This document shows, one piece after another, positions 45,401 through 53,300 of a stretch of DNA of 64,000 bases; positions within the stretch are counted from its first letter, which is position 1; every line of letters begins with the position of its first letter. The stretch is from the IMG/VR virus record IMGVR_UViG_3300044846_004119, positions 1-64,000 of that record. One strand, written 5' to 3'. The DNA comes from a virus. A program made the position numbers and the translations under genes. The notes beneath the pieces are model-generated. The model did no database searches, had not been told where the DNA came from, and saw only the letters and a list, made by a program, of their open reading frames with translations.

Positions 45401-45798
45401 GTCGTCTTAACCCAATTGCAACCTTCTCTGATGTTGGAACTGTAATTTGGGGTAATAAAACACTACAAGTTAGACAATCAGCTCTTGATAGAATTAACGT
45501 AAGAAGATTATTACTTCAAGCTCGTAAATTAATTTCTGCGGTGTCTGTAAGATTACTGTTTGAACAAAACGACCAAAAAGTAAGACAAGATTTCTTAGAT
45601 GCGGTTAACCCTATATTAGACGCAATCAGAAGAGACAGAGGTTTATACGATTTCCGTGTAACAGTTTCTTCAGATGCTGCTGACTTAGATAGAAACCAAA
45701 TGACGGGTAAAATCTACGTTAAACCTACAAAGTCGTTAGAATTTATAGACATTACGTTCTATATTACTCCAACAGGTGCATCTTTTGAGAACATCTAA
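42463..45798 (+). CDS. Tail sheath protein (gp18-like) with Thr-rich insertion
   Basis: A 1111-residue protein, much longer than the ~660 residues of T4 gp18. N-terminus FVSPGVYTSEVDLSF is the typical sheath start; the C-terminal domain contains WFAAAGYTRG, LTQEDRDTLYQGRLNPI, LQVRQSALDRINVRRLL and the end SLEFIDITFYITPTGA. Residues ~285-330 contain an insertion with Thr runs (ITTTTTLPGTTTTTTTNP then TPTPISTTTTTTAAP) followed by an extra domain. The insertion may be exposed on the tail surface and glycosylated. It forms the contractile sheath around the tube. Confidence 0.9.
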   Translation: MATNSKVFVSPGVYTSEVDLSFVAQSVGVTTLGIVGETLKGPAFEPIFITNFDEFSTYFGGSSPEKFINTQIPKYEAAYIAKSYLQQSNQLFVTRILGLSGYDAGPSWTITTKANVDPATVDFYCESATTVNCIDTCVDYKVVDFAIDFSGCNNSFGSISFINPTQIPAEIAEKLDIPYELFDGSLSTVRTNMTNQIFDILNEPSSENTSIYYYGPISGETYEAFSPIFTAETNVYGVNNVDANLIDYAAPENDPWYYSLFDNLGSAAYSGYSFWSIVTGLTLTPPVITTTTTLPGTTTTTTTNPCITPTPISTTTTTTAAPVNCYTGTLIGRIYVFSGTAFTDYDDLVIATLRSRGLATYSTDDGPVYEVSGLTDVTMDCLGAYSGVTKNPYATFGINITNKDGNTYFFETSFQNSDPKYLPKVFGSSNFAKPRTVVPLFVEERFQALLNYGWRKGFIRGLSCNLTALPNARQGSDPTSIAWYLEQYQSPTSPWVVSELRGNKVYNLFKFTTIADGEAANTEVKISIANISFNNGTFDVLVRDFFDSDSSPVVIEKFTNCNMDPNDNAFIAKKIGTIDGEYELNSKYVMIELNEDAPIDALPCGFLGFNFREYAGVRPPFPIIKQKYDFPGEVVYNPPFGLSSGADDITRSNGDNVRRTYLGISDTIGIDVDYYYYKGKQLPLDICSDSTGEDWNFRSRGFHMDIDASGITIANAFVTSGTPAFYCGSAPFTKDPDTEANPYYRIFARKFSFLVQGGFDGWDIYREHRTNSDRFVLGRNGYLKGSCPSIKYPTATGWGAFKQITVGDNTQGYANTDYYAYLLGQKTFVNPEAVNINLFVTPGVDYVNHSDLVGSAVDMIENDRADSLYVCTTPDFNMFVPTTTNTQDLIYPQEAVDNLDTAGIDSNYTATYYPWVLTRDTVNNTQIYLPATAEVTRNLALTDNIAFPWFAAAGYTRGIVNAIKARKKLTQEDRDTLYQGRLNPIATFSDVGTVIWGNKTLQVRQSALDRINVRRLLLQARKLISAVSVRLLFEQNDQKVRQDFLDAVNPILDAIRRDRGLYDFRVTVSSDAADLDRNQMTGKIYVKPTKSLEFIDITFYITPTGASFENI

Positions 45799-45809
45799 AA
45801 TAAAATAAC

Positions 45810-45840
45810 AAACAAGTCGACATAAAACCTCGGCTTGTTT
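45810..45840 (+). terminator. Hairpin after tail sheath gene
   Basis: An 11-base stem AAACAAGTCGA (45810-45820) pairs with TCGGCTTGTTT (45830-45840) with one G-U pair and a nine-base loop. It is not followed by a U-run, so it may be an attenuating or mRNA-stabilising hairpin rather than a strong terminator. Confidence 0.5.
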
Positions 45841-45855
45841 AGCCAAATAGTGAAA

Positions 45856-46677
45856 ATGATAAATAGAAAAAGAATAGTAGAAGGTATTGATGAAGAGGGA
45901 ACACCTGACATGAAATACTATTCATTTGATTGGGATGACAACATACTGATAATGCCAACTAAGATTATCTTAAAAGATGAGGACGGTAATAATTTTGGTA
46001 TGTCAACTGAGGATTTTGCGGAATATAGAACAGACATAGGTGAGGAACCGTTTGAATATGAAGGACATACTATTGTAGGGTTTAGTGATGAACCATTTAA
46101 ATATTTTGGGGTTGATGGAGATAAACAATTTATTGTTGACTCAATGTTAGCTAAACAAGGTCCTGCTTGGCCTGATTTTGTGGAGGCGTTAAATAACGGG
46201 TCTATTTTTTCTATCGTTACCGCTAGAGGTCACACCCCTTCGGTAATTAAAGAGGCGGTATACAACCTAATTGTTTCAAATAAAAATGGAATTAACTCAG
46301 ACGAGTTAGTTAAGAACTTAGAAAAATTTCGACACATTGCCGATGAGGGTGATTTAAATAAACGTGAAATAATTCGTGAATATTTAGACCTTTGTAGATT
46401 TTATCCTGTGAGTTATGGAGAAGGCTCGGCAACAAATCCCGAAGAAGGAAAAATTAAAGCTTTAAAAGAATTTGTTCAGTATATTAAAGAAGTTTCTGAA
46501 CAAATTAAGAAGAAAGCGTATTTAAAGAATAAAATAACTAATAACTTTTTACCTATAATTGGTTTTTCAGATGATGATTTAAGAAATGTGGAAAAAGTTA
46601 AAAGTCATTTTGAAAATGAGCCAGATAATATAATTAAGACTTATTCTACTGCAGGAGGAATTAAAAAAGAATATTAA
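45856..46677 (+). CDS. HAD-like phosphatase domain protein
   Basis: A 273-residue protein with HAD signatures: motif I FDWDDN (D25, D27), motif II IVTARG, and motif IV GFSDDDLRNVEKV. It lies between the sheath and tube genes with an ATG at 45856; the upstream alternative start falls inside the hairpin. Such HAD-like proteins include nucleotide phosphatases and polynucleotide 3'-phosphatases. Substrate unknown; function in phage nucleic-acid or sugar metabolism is inference. Confidence 0.65.
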   Translation: MINRKRIVEGIDEEGTPDMKYYSFDWDDNILIMPTKIILKDEDGNNFGMSTEDFAEYRTDIGEEPFEYEGHTIVGFSDEPFKYFGVDGDKQFIVDSMLAKQGPAWPDFVEALNNGSIFSIVTARGHTPSVIKEAVYNLIVSNKNGINSDELVKNLEKFRHIADEGDLNKREIIREYLDLCRFYPVSYGEGSATNPEEGKIKALKEFVQYIKEVSEQIKKKAYLKNKITNNFLPIIGFSDDDLRNVEKVKSHFENEPDNIIKTYSTAGGIKKEY

Positions 46678-46754
46678 TAAATAAAACTAGATACTTATAT
46701 GCTAAGAATAATTTTTTAAATCTTGAAAGTAAAGATAAAAAATTTATTTGGAGA

Positions 46755-46761
46755 TATTTAT
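46755..46761 (+). promoter_or_regulatory. TATTTAT motif before tail tube
   Basis: Coding-strand GATATTTATAG, 41 bases before the tail tube start. An A-rich leader without Shine-Dalgarno follows. Confidence 0.5.
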
Positions 46762-46802
46762 AGAAAACAAAATAAACACAAAATAACAAAAAAAGAAAGA
46801 AA

Positions 46803-47291
46803 ATGGCTGATTTATTGATGAAAATGCCGATACCGTATGAACCAAAAAGACAAAACAGGTTCATTCTTCGGTTCCCAACAACATTGGGTATTAACGAATG
46901 GTTCGTTGAATCTACGTCAAGACCACATATAACTATAAACCCTGTTGAGATTCCCTTCTTAAACACTTCAACCTATGTTGCAGGTCGTTTTACTTGGGGA
47001 ACTCTTAACGTTAAATTCCGTGACCCTATTGGTCCGTCTGCGTCTCAAGCTCTTATGGAGTGGGTACGTCTATGTGCTGAATCAGTGACAGGTCGTATGG
47101 GTTATGCCGCAGGATACAAAAAGAACGTCGATTTAGAAATGTTAGACCCAACTGGTGTTGTTGTTGAGAAATGGATTTTAGAGGGAACATTCTTATCGGA
47201 TGTTAACTTTGACTCATTGGCTTATAATACAGACGCTTTAGCAAGTATCACAGCTACAATGCGAATGGACCGTTGTATATTAGTTTATTGA
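46803..47291 (+). CDS. Tail tube protein (gp19-like)
   Basis: A 162-residue protein typical of T4-like gp19: NRFILRFPTTLGINEWFVES at the N-terminus, VEIPFLNTSTYVAGRFTWGT and VKFRDPIGPSASQALMEW in the middle, and ITATMRMDRCILVY at the end, as in other tube proteins (T4 gp19 is 163 residues). It forms the inner hexameric tube inside the sheath. Followed by a strong terminator. Confidence 0.9.
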   Translation: MADLLMKMPIPYEPKRQNRFILRFPTTLGINEWFVESTSRPHITINPVEIPFLNTSTYVAGRFTWGTLNVKFRDPIGPSASQALMEWVRLCAESVTGRMGYAAGYKKNVDLEMLDPTGVVVEKWILEGTFLSDVNFDSLAYNTDALASITATMRMDRCILVY

Positions 47292-47328
47292 TTTTTAACT
47301 ATTAAAATATTTCAGTCAAAATATATTT

Positions 47329-47360
47329 AAATCCACATGCTTAGGTATGTGGATTTTTTT
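47329..47360 (+). terminator. Rho-independent terminator after tail tube
   Basis: A perfect 10-base stem AAATCCACAT / ATGTGGATTT (47329-47338 and 47347-47356) with an eight-base loop, followed by a T-run. Confidence 0.9.
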
Positions 47361-47416
47361 GTTTCTATTTAAAAAAAAAGAAATTACTGTATATTTTATT
47401 ATAAAAGACAAACAAT

Positions 47417-48175
47417 ATGGACCAAAGTATCATTGACGCAGGAACGGAGAGTTTTAACTTACCTCACGATATAGTACAACTACCTTCAGGTGGTGTATTT
47501 TATAAATCAAAAAAGAAATCAATTAAAGTCGGTTACTTGACCGCAAATGACGAAAACGCTTTGATGGGGGCAACACAAATGAGTAATGATAATATCATTA
47601 TGACTTTATTACGTAGTAAAATTTATGAACACGATTTAAGACCTGAAGAATTATTGGACGGTGATATTGAGGCTATTCTTATTTTCTTACGTAACACTTC
47701 ATTTGGCCCTGAATATAAAATATCTGTAACTGACCCCAAAACAAGTAAACCTTTTTCACATACAGTAGTATTGGATGAGTTAAACATTAAAAAAACACAA
47801 CACCAACCTGACGAAAATGGTGTTTTTACAACAACATTACCGAAATCAGGAGTTTCGGTTAAATTAAAACCATTAAGTTTTGCTGAAACAACTGAAATCA
47901 GTAAAATGGCTGACCAATATCCTGTAGGACGAACGGCGCCAGTCATTACTTGGAGACTAGCAAAACAAATTATTGAAATTAACGGGAATGATTCCAAGGA
48001 ACAAATTTCAAATTTCGTTAACTCAATGCCAATTATGGATTCTAAGTATATCCGTAATTTTATTAGAGAAAATCAACCTTCATTAGATTTAGTAAAATCA
48101 GTAAAAGCCCCTTCAGGAGACTTGGTATCTTTCGAGATTACCTTTGGGGTGGAGTTTTTTCGGCCTTTCTTCTAA
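47417..48175 (+). CDS. T4 gp26-like baseplate assembly protein
   Basis: A 252-residue protein of the T4 baseplate family (PF12322, gp26/gp51-type): LPSGGVFYKSKKKSIKVGYLT, DENALMGATQM, DLRPEELLDGDIEAILIFLR, YSxLDLVKSV-type and the family-like end GVEFFRPFF. It precedes the tape measure gene as expected. The end of the gene carries a probable +1 frameshift site TTT-TTT-CGG that would extend the product (see 48162-48320). The spacer before it, 47361-47416, has a looser TATTTTAT element. Confidence 0.75.
   Translation: MDQSIIDAGTESFNLPHDIVQLPSGGVFYKSKKKSIKVGYLTANDENALMGATQMSNDNIIMTLLRSKIYEHDLRPEELLDGDIEAILIFLRNTSFGPEYKISVTDPKTSKPFSHTVVLDELNIKKTQHQPDENGVFTTTLPKSGVSVKLKPLSFAETTEISKMADQYPVGRTAPVITWRLAKQIIEINGNDSKEQISNFVNSMPIMDSKYIRNFIRENQPSLDLVKSVKAPSGDLVSFEITFGVEFFRPFF
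48155..48163 (+). other. Candidate +1 frameshift site
   Basis: Reading TTT TTT CGG in the gp26-like frame. A Phe-tRNA at the second TTT can slip +1 onto TTC while the next codon CGG, an infrequent Arg codon in this AT-rich sequence, is slow to decode. The shifted frame then continues GGC CTT TCT, open for 52 codons to the stop at 48318. Confidence 0.55.
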
Positions 48176-48320
48176 TCACAAACAATTTTTAATTGAGGAG
48201 TATTATTTTTTGGCGAGATTTATAAGATTATCTTATACTGAATTTCACATTATGCCAACTTATATGCGAAAGTACCTAATCGATAGAATTATTGAGGACA
48301 ATACACCTAAAAACGGTTAG
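48162..48320 (+). CDS. Frameshift extension of gp26-like protein (or separate small gene)
   Basis: Fifty-two codons in the +1 frame, reading GLSSNHKQFLIEEYYFLARF then LSYTEFHIMPTYMRKYLIDRII. This sequence resembles the short C-terminal extension or small overlapping protein that follows gp26-like/tail-assembly chaperone genes in many phages (aromatic-Tyr-Thr/Asp, then MP, R-x-x-x-I-x-R). The frame is open from the gp26 gene through its stop. An alternative is separate initiation at TTG 48210, ten bases after GAGGAG (48195-48200), but this host type rarely uses such sites. It would produce about 36 residues. Confidence 0.6.
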   Translation, partial: GLSSNHKQFLIEEYYFLARFIRLSYTEFHIMPTYMRKYLIDRIIEDNTPKNG

Positions 48321-48337
48321 TAAAATTGTTTTTGGTG

Positions 48338-48344
48338 TATTTAT
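48338..48344 (+). promoter_or_regulatory. TATTTAT motif before tape measure
   Basis: Coding-strand TGTATTTATAC, 20 bases before the tape measure start. Confidence 0.45.
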
Positions 48345-48364
48345 ACATATATAATATTTAAACT

Positions 48365-50302
48365 ATGGCAGGACCTGAAGATAACGAACTTGGCGGTGAC
48401 TTTTTAAGTAAAGTCCAAGGAGCCCTCGAACAGAGTGTTGGTAGAATTACCGACGCTTTGGCAACTAATTTACGTGCTGGTGATATTGCGAAACAAATTC
48501 AAGAAATTGATGATAAAGCGACAACCATTGTTAAATCTTTTGGTCAAGGTCGTGAAAACATTGTTAATTTAAAGGCCGCTATGGCCGATGCGGCCTCTGA
48601 AGTTGAACGAATGGGGGGTAGTTTTGATAATATTGTCACTATCCAAAAAGACGTTGCCGAAGCATTAGGCAGAAATTTAATACTAACATCAAGTTCTTAT
48701 AAAGATTTATATGCAACTGCCGAAGTTACAGGTGAATCCGCAAAAACCCTTGTCACTAATTTTAAAGCTGCGGGTATGTCCGTATACCAAGTGGCGGGTG
48801 AAATGAATAAAGTTGTTAATGTTGCTAGAGAGTCAGGTGTTAACGCTCAGGCGGTTAGTAAAGAGGTTCTTTCAAACATGACCGCATTAAATCAATTTAA
48901 TTTTGCGGGTGGTGTTACAGGTTTGGCTAAGATGGCGGCCCAAGCGTCGTTATTAAGAGTTGATATGAATAGGACTCTTACATTGGCGGATGACTTATTT
49001 AGTCCTGATAAGGCAATTGAATTAGCGGCATCTATGCAAAGATTAGGTGTTGCAAATTCTGAATTATTAGACCCTTTACGTTTAATGGATATGGCTCAGA
49101 ATGACCCCGCTGAACTTCAAAACCAAATCTCAAAAATGAGTGAACAGTTTGTTCAATTGGGTGAGGACGGTAAGTTTGAAATTATGCCAGGTGCTAAAAG
49201 ACAATTAATGGAGGTTGAAAAGTCTTTGGGTATGAATAAAGGTGAATTAGCTAAAATGGCGTTAGCAAGTGCTGAGGTTGCGGATAAAATGCAAAAAATT
49301 AAATTCCCGTCAAGTTTTACTGAAGAAGAAAAAGGGTTAATTGCGGGTATGGCCGAAATGGGTGCTGGTGGAGAGTATAAAATTCAATTAGGTGACGAAG
49401 AATTAGGTATTAATGAAGCAATTGAAAAACTACAAAAAGACCCTGACCAAATGAAGGCTCTTAAAGAAATGGCTCAACCAAAAACTATGGAGGATTTAGC
49501 CAAAGACCAACTAACAATTTCAAAATCTATGGATAAGTCGTTAGAGTCTATTGCCAATAGAACAGGACGAGCATTGGCTGGTAGTAAAATTGCTAATCAA
49601 GCCTTAGAAGCTCCAAAACTATTATACGATGCGGGAGCTGAAGCCTTATCTGGGGATAAATTAAGTAGTAGAAATATTAGAAGTGGTTTAGGTTCAGGGG
49701 CAGAAGAAGTTTTAGGTTCAATTAACAAGATATTTAAAGGTGAAGGTTCTTTAAGTGATACTTTTAATGTGGTTAAAGATAGTATGTCAACTAGTGCCAA
49801 ATTTGTAGACGGAGCTTGGTCTCAGGCATTAGATAAGGGGGCCGCAGCGGCATCAAATTTGGCAAAAGAACAAAACATTTTTCTTGAAATGTTACAAAAT
49901 GGTAGTAAAAAATTAGGTAATGCTTTTATGACTTCCGAAAATATACCCACAACAACTGCGAAAGATATGTTAAAGTTACCTGGTCAAAATGTTGAATTTT
50001 TACCTGAAGATACCTTAGCGTCGTTCACTAAAGGTAAGGATGTTTTATCTGCGTTAATGGGTTCTAATAATAGAAACGAACCCCCAACACAAAGAATGAC
50101 CGATTCAGGGCCTGTTAATATTAATTTAAACATAACCGCACCTTCAAATATTGATACTTCTCAACTTATGTTAGCCTTTGAAAATTCAGGAGTTAAAGAA
50201 GCCATGGTTACTGCGGTTACTAAAGGTCGATATAATAATGGATTAACCGCCCCAACATCTAATCAAACACAATTGATGGAAATGGCAAGTATGAGAGTCT
50301 AA
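48365..50302 (+). CDS. Tail tape measure-like protein
   Basis: A 645-residue, largely helical and Ala/Met/Lys-rich protein following the baseplate assembly gene, as T4 gp29-type tape measures do (T4 gp29 is 590 residues). Its N-terminal ~340 residues are predicted helical with heptad character; the middle contains helical repeats ending in linker-rich segments; C-terminus NINLNITAPSNIDTSQLM. A length of ~645 residues would suit a tail of roughly 100 nm by the usual 1.5 angstrom per residue rule. No membrane segment obvious. Confidence 0.7.
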   Translation: MAGPEDNELGGDFLSKVQGALEQSVGRITDALATNLRAGDIAKQIQEIDDKATTIVKSFGQGRENIVNLKAAMADAASEVERMGGSFDNIVTIQKDVAEALGRNLILTSSSYKDLYATAEVTGESAKTLVTNFKAAGMSVYQVAGEMNKVVNVARESGVNAQAVSKEVLSNMTALNQFNFAGGVTGLAKMAAQASLLRVDMNRTLTLADDLFSPDKAIELAASMQRLGVANSELLDPLRLMDMAQNDPAELQNQISKMSEQFVQLGEDGKFEIMPGAKRQLMEVEKSLGMNKGELAKMALASAEVADKMQKIKFPSSFTEEEKGLIAGMAEMGAGGEYKIQLGDEELGINEAIEKLQKDPDQMKALKEMAQPKTMEDLAKDQLTISKSMDKSLESIANRTGRALAGSKIANQALEAPKLLYDAGAEALSGDKLSSRNIRSGLGSGAEEVLGSINKIFKGEGSLSDTFNVVKDSMSTSAKFVDGAWSQALDKGAAAASNLAKEQNIFLEMLQNGSKKLGNAFMTSENIPTTTAKDMLKLPGQNVEFLPEDTLASFTKGKDVLSALMGSNNRNEPPTQRMTDSGPVNINLNITAPSNIDTSQLMLAFENSGVKEAMVTAVTKGRYNNGLTAPTSNQTQLMEMASMRV

Positions 50303-50318
50303 AAATAAACATAATGTC

Positions 50319-50325
50319 TATTTAT
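50319..50325 (+). promoter_or_regulatory. TATTTAT motif before baseplate protein
   Basis: Coding-strand TCTATTTATAATAA, 16 bases before the start codon. Confidence 0.5.
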
Positions 50326-50341
50326 AATAAAATTATAGAAA

Positions 50342-53300
50342 ATGCCTGATAGTACATTATCGTTTGTTAACAGTTCTTCATTTAGAAATGCGTTATTAGC
50401 CACAAATTTGGAGCCATATGATGTACCTGGTGTTTACACACCACCCTCAGGACCTATTGCCTATGAAATACAACAAACAGTAAGTAATGTTATTGATTCA
50501 CCCGATGGTTTAATTGCTAATGACCCATTTGCAGCGATATTATATCCATTAAATGAATACGGACCTAATGGTGGTTTTAATACAACTATCACATACAATG
50601 GACCTCCATTACCCGTTAACCCTAATCAAGGGGAGTACAGTCCAACAGATACGGTATTAGACTTAGTTAATGAGTTTTATATCGACGCCGCATATATTGA
50701 AAACATATATGGACCTTCTGGTGGGTTTAATGATATGGTAGTTATTACGGATATCCAAAACAATAATAAAATTTATCAACCTTATTGGAATCCACCAACA
50801 TTTGTACCGTCTTCTTATACACCATATAGTATATTATTTTCAGATAACCCAAATGGAACTGACGGTTCATTATCTCAGGATTCTTATATTGCTAAAATTG
50901 GGGCGGAACAACTTAATTACTTATTCCAACAAAGAATTGCCGCTGAGATATTTCAAAATACTGTTGGTCAAGTTAACTTAGATTCTTTAAGTGACCCTTT
51001 TGAGGCTGCCTTAATTGCAACAGGACAAGAACCATTAATTTATAAAAACTATAGAATTACTGTCCCTGAAAATCCTATTGTTGCGGCGTTTGATTTGGCA
51101 ACTAGATTAGCAAGTGCTTATTGGCCTGTTTCTATGATTCCTGGTGATTACTTCACACAACAACACAAGCCAGGGTTTTTATCACAACAAACATCAAACG
51201 CTTTAAATGTTATCAATCAACTAACGGGAGGGTTTTTAGGTCCAATTCTAAACACATCTAGAAGTGCATCTGAATTATTTTTGGCCAATACGGGTAACGG
51301 TCAAAGGTCAGTTTTATTTCGTAATATTGATTATAACAGATATCAACCTGATTATAAAAATCAATATGGTGGATTATTAGGCGTTGCTCAAGGTTTGGTT
51401 AATTTAGCTGTTAATTTAATTAATCCTAATAATGGAACTTTAGTTGGTGGTTATTATGTTGGCAGTAGAAATGCGGAACCATCAACAATAACATCACCAG
51501 CAAATCAAATACCAGTTAATGTCTTTGGACAACAGGACCCTGCGCCTGTTTATGGACCTTCAGAACTTGCAATATTATATGAAGGTAATAATGAAGTGTT
51601 AAAATTTGGTCTTGCGGCAAAACCATTAAGTGATGGTGGTGGTATTGACGGACAATTTGTTTGGACTTCACCTAAATATAAAGGTAATGCTGGTTTTAAT
51701 GCAACACCTGGTGGAGGTACAGGTAGTTTAGACCCTGAGTTTAACCAAGTTAGTAGTTACTATACAAGAGATGAGTCAACTAATATAACATTCAAAGAGA
51801 CTTCAATTTTAGACCAAACTCAAAGATTAATTGAGTCTGCGGATAATGTTACGGGTATTTCTCGTTTAAAACATGTTGGTAATGCAATTAACCAAGTTAG
51901 TAAGGTATTCCATGATGGATATAAAGAAATAACTAAAGGTTCTCAAGTATTATCGTACACTGATTTTACTACGGGGGCAGAAAAAGGAATTGAGTATTGT
52001 CGTGTATTCACTAAGGACACACCTTACTACACTTACGCCGATTTACAAAAAACTGATGGTATTACTACTTCGGGTAGACGTTTTAGTAATTCTGTATTTG
52101 ATAACACATACAACTTAAACATAGCCCCACTTAAAAACCCTGGTTCAACAAATATTCAAATGAATAACCAAGGTAAATTAGTCGCTAAAAAATATATGTT
52201 TTCCATTGAGAATTTAGCTTGGAGAACTTCAAGTAGACCAGGATTTACATATGATGAATTACCTACATGTGAGAAAGGGCCTAATGGGGGTAGAGTTATG
52301 TGGTTCCCACCTTATGATTTAAAATTCTCAGACCAAAGTTCTGCGAATTGGAATTCACAATCATTTTTAGGTAGACCTGAACCAATTTACACTTATAAAG
52401 ATACAAGTAGAACAGGAACACTTTCTTGGAAAATTATTGTTGACCACCCTTCTGTTATGAATGTTATTGTTGAAAAACAATTAAAGGGTCAAAGTAAAGA
52501 AAAATTAAATTCAATCATTGATTCGTTCTTTGCGGGTTGTGTGAAGTATGATATCTATCAATTAGGACTTAAATTTAATACGATACCGACTAAGGATTTG
52601 TATACCTACCAAGAGATATTAAATAACCCTAGAATAACTAAAGAAGAGTTACAAGGTATTAATCAATCTATTCCTAAAGATAATTCGGGTGGGTTGGTGA
52701 CTAACACTGTTGCAACTCCCGCAAATAATACTAATAAGGCGGACACACCTGACAATTCAGGCGTTGAATTTGAAAACGAATTTAACGAATTATCGTTCTA
52801 TTTTTACAACGATATTCCCGACCCTAACACAAATAAAATAGTTTCGTCAGTACCTTATCAAGTAACCTATGGAAGTTATACCGCGTCATCATTCATTAGT
52901 AATTATGTAGATAAAGCCAATGCAGTATTTGCACCAAATTTAAGTTATTGTACAACAAACTCATCATATTGTGATACTAATAAAAAAGTTAAAGAGTTTT
53001 ATGATACGGTAATTATCGACAACTTTAATACAATTGACAATGCGGATAACGGTTTTATTAAAAAGGCGTTTAATTTATTAAAAGAAAAAAACGCAACAAT
53101 TAATTTAACTTTAGTTGGTTCGGCTTCAGCACCTGCCTCAGTACCATATAACATAAATCTTTCTAAAAGAAGAAATGATTCTGTTTTACAATATCTTAAA
53201 ATTAGAGGTAAAGAAATTGGGTGTGATATAACACCGTTTATTGATAGTAAAAAATTTATTTTAAATGAATCCGCTTCAGGTGAAACAGAAACTGTGGTGA

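Noticed and set aside
45835-45857. Upstream TTG start for the HAD-like protein
   Set aside because: It falls inside the hairpin stem after the sheath gene; the ATG at 45856 has the family-like start.
46661-46966. Minus-strand 101-codon frame crossing the tail tube start
   Set aside because: Overlaps the well-supported tail tube gene and its leader; low-complexity Phe-rich composition typical of a shadow.
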